A stretch of 64,000 nt of DNA from Niastella sp966212235 (GTDB taxonomy: Bacteria; Bacteroidota; Bacteroidia; Chitinophagales; Chitinophagaceae), in assembly GCA_966212235.1 (NCBI GenBank), contig CBIHPP010000018.1, positions 62,001 to 126,000 on the forward strand, in the 5' to 3' direction. The notes under the pieces are model-generated. The model saw only the letters and a program-made list of their open reading frames with translations, did not search any database and had not been told where the DNA came from. The position numbers and the translations under genes are program-made. Below, in pieces: positions 63,493 through 64,000 of the stretch. The first letter of the stretch is position 1. Each line of letters opens with the position of its first letter.

Positions 63493-64000
63493 CTACCGGT
63501 TACCGGCTCCGCCTGTTACCGCACTTGGTACCCCACTTCCTGCTGTCATAGAATAGGAATAGGGTGGTGTAAATACCGAAGAGTTAGGCGCCCAGGTGGG
63601 AATGCTTGTTCCTGAAAATACATTACCGCTGTTCCAGTTAATTCTTCCCTGTGCACTGCTGCTGCTGTAATTCGCCCAGGCCCTGCTTTGGTTCTGGAAA
63701 TAACAATTCTCTACTCTTGTCTGGCTTTCATTCCCCACACCAACGCAATAATTACTGCCGGAAGCTGCATAGTAATTATTGTAGCAGTGTACCTGGCCAA
63801 AACGTACACGCGGCATTCTTTCCTGGCAACCGGCGTCGTACCAGTTGTGGTGCATGGTTACATGCAACTTGCCACGGTCGGTCGTTACATCATCGCCATT
63901 TCCGATCAGGTTAACAAAATTGTGGCTGGTTTGGCTTGAATAGCGGAACCGGCACCAGGATACCGTAACGTTATCCGATGCGCGTACAATATCCAACGAA
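63493..64000 (-). CDS. PL1-type pectate lyase, N-terminal part outside window
   Basis: The minus-strand frame is open to the window edge, so about 169 C-terminal codons are seen. Right-handed beta-helix sequence with DNVTVSWCRFRYSSQTSHNF, HHNWYDAGCQERMPRVRFGQ (with the R-x-P-x-x-R catalytic arginine region of PL1), VHCYNNYYAASGSNYCVGVG and VENCYFQNQSRAW. Cleaves polygalacturonate by calcium-dependent beta-elimination outside the cell. It ends in VPSAVTGGAGNR, so no secretion-system sorting domain is seen. With the GH5 enzyme it suggests plant cell wall as the substrate of the neighbourhood. Confidence 0.85.
   Translation of the reverse strand, partial: SLDIVRASDNVTVSWCRFRYSSQTSHNFVNLIGNGDDVTTDRGKLHVTMHHNWYDAGCQERMPRVRFGQVHCYNNYYAASGSNYCVGVGNESQTRVENCYFQNQSRAWANYSSSSAQGRINWNSGNVFSGTSIPTWAPNSSVFTPPYSYSMTAGSGVPSAVTGGAGNR

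Overview
The window reads as chromosome of a Bacteroidota bacterium, most likely Chitinophagaceae (Chitinophaga/Niastella-like). The evidence is three SusC/SusD pairs, a Bacteroidota-type ECF sigma/FecR pair in front of an STN-domain SusC, Rhs proteins with a DUF6443-type N-terminus, lipoboxes of the type L-x-x-C-K-K, very few Shine-Dalgarno sequences, and a TAnnTTTG-type promoter. Family names come from reading motifs; no database search was possible.

Layout. (1) 1-10967: two giant Rhs/YD-repeat proteins, the second ending in a variable, toxin-like C-terminus and followed 11 bp later by a small lipoprotein that may be its immunity partner. (2) 11004-13071: an ADP-ribose operon (bacterial-type PARG and ADP-ribosylglycohydrolase) behind a promoter flanked and overlapped by two identical 21-bp palindromes. 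(3) 13654-26787: sigma factor, FecR anti-sigma, SusC, SusD, a FISUMP-domain lipoprotein, a thioredoxin-fold protein, an S9 peptidase and a DUF5106-like lipoprotein; probably a peptide/protein-scavenging locus. A larger S9 paralogue converges on it (26802-29615). (4) 29687-34432, minus strand: a tandem array of small exported cysteine peptides (three intact, one dead) next to a thioredoxin-fold lipoprotein, a MauE/DoxX-type membrane protein, two stand-alone AraC DNA-binding domains and an unknown protein. (5) 34726-43835: a fructan utilisation locus (IPT/NHL lipoprotein, SusC, SusD, DUF4973-type lipoprotein, GH32). (6) 44033-45418: an AlbA_2/ATPase regulator with a decayed in-frame tail. (7) 45948-61614: a sugar-acid locus. 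SusC, SusD and an IlvD/Edd dehydratase lie on the minus strand. An AraC regulator, FGGY kinase, two exported RraA-family proteins, two Tat-exported enolase-superfamily enzymes and a BASS transporter lie on the plus strand. (8) 61875-64000: a GH5 lipoprotein with three ricin-type repeats and the C-terminal part of a PL1 pectate lyase.

The two most unusual things are in region 7. First, an enolase-superfamily dehydratase plus RraA-type aldolase pair appears twice, and all four proteins carry export signals. That suggests sugar acids are dehydrated and possibly cleaved in the periplasm, with the products taken up by the BASS transporter between the pairs. Second, most gaps of this locus hold phased arrays of 7-, 8- or 9-bp units, often as inverted pairs, and three genes terminate inside such arrays. 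The third point of interest is the cysteine-peptide array with its own redox partners in region 4.
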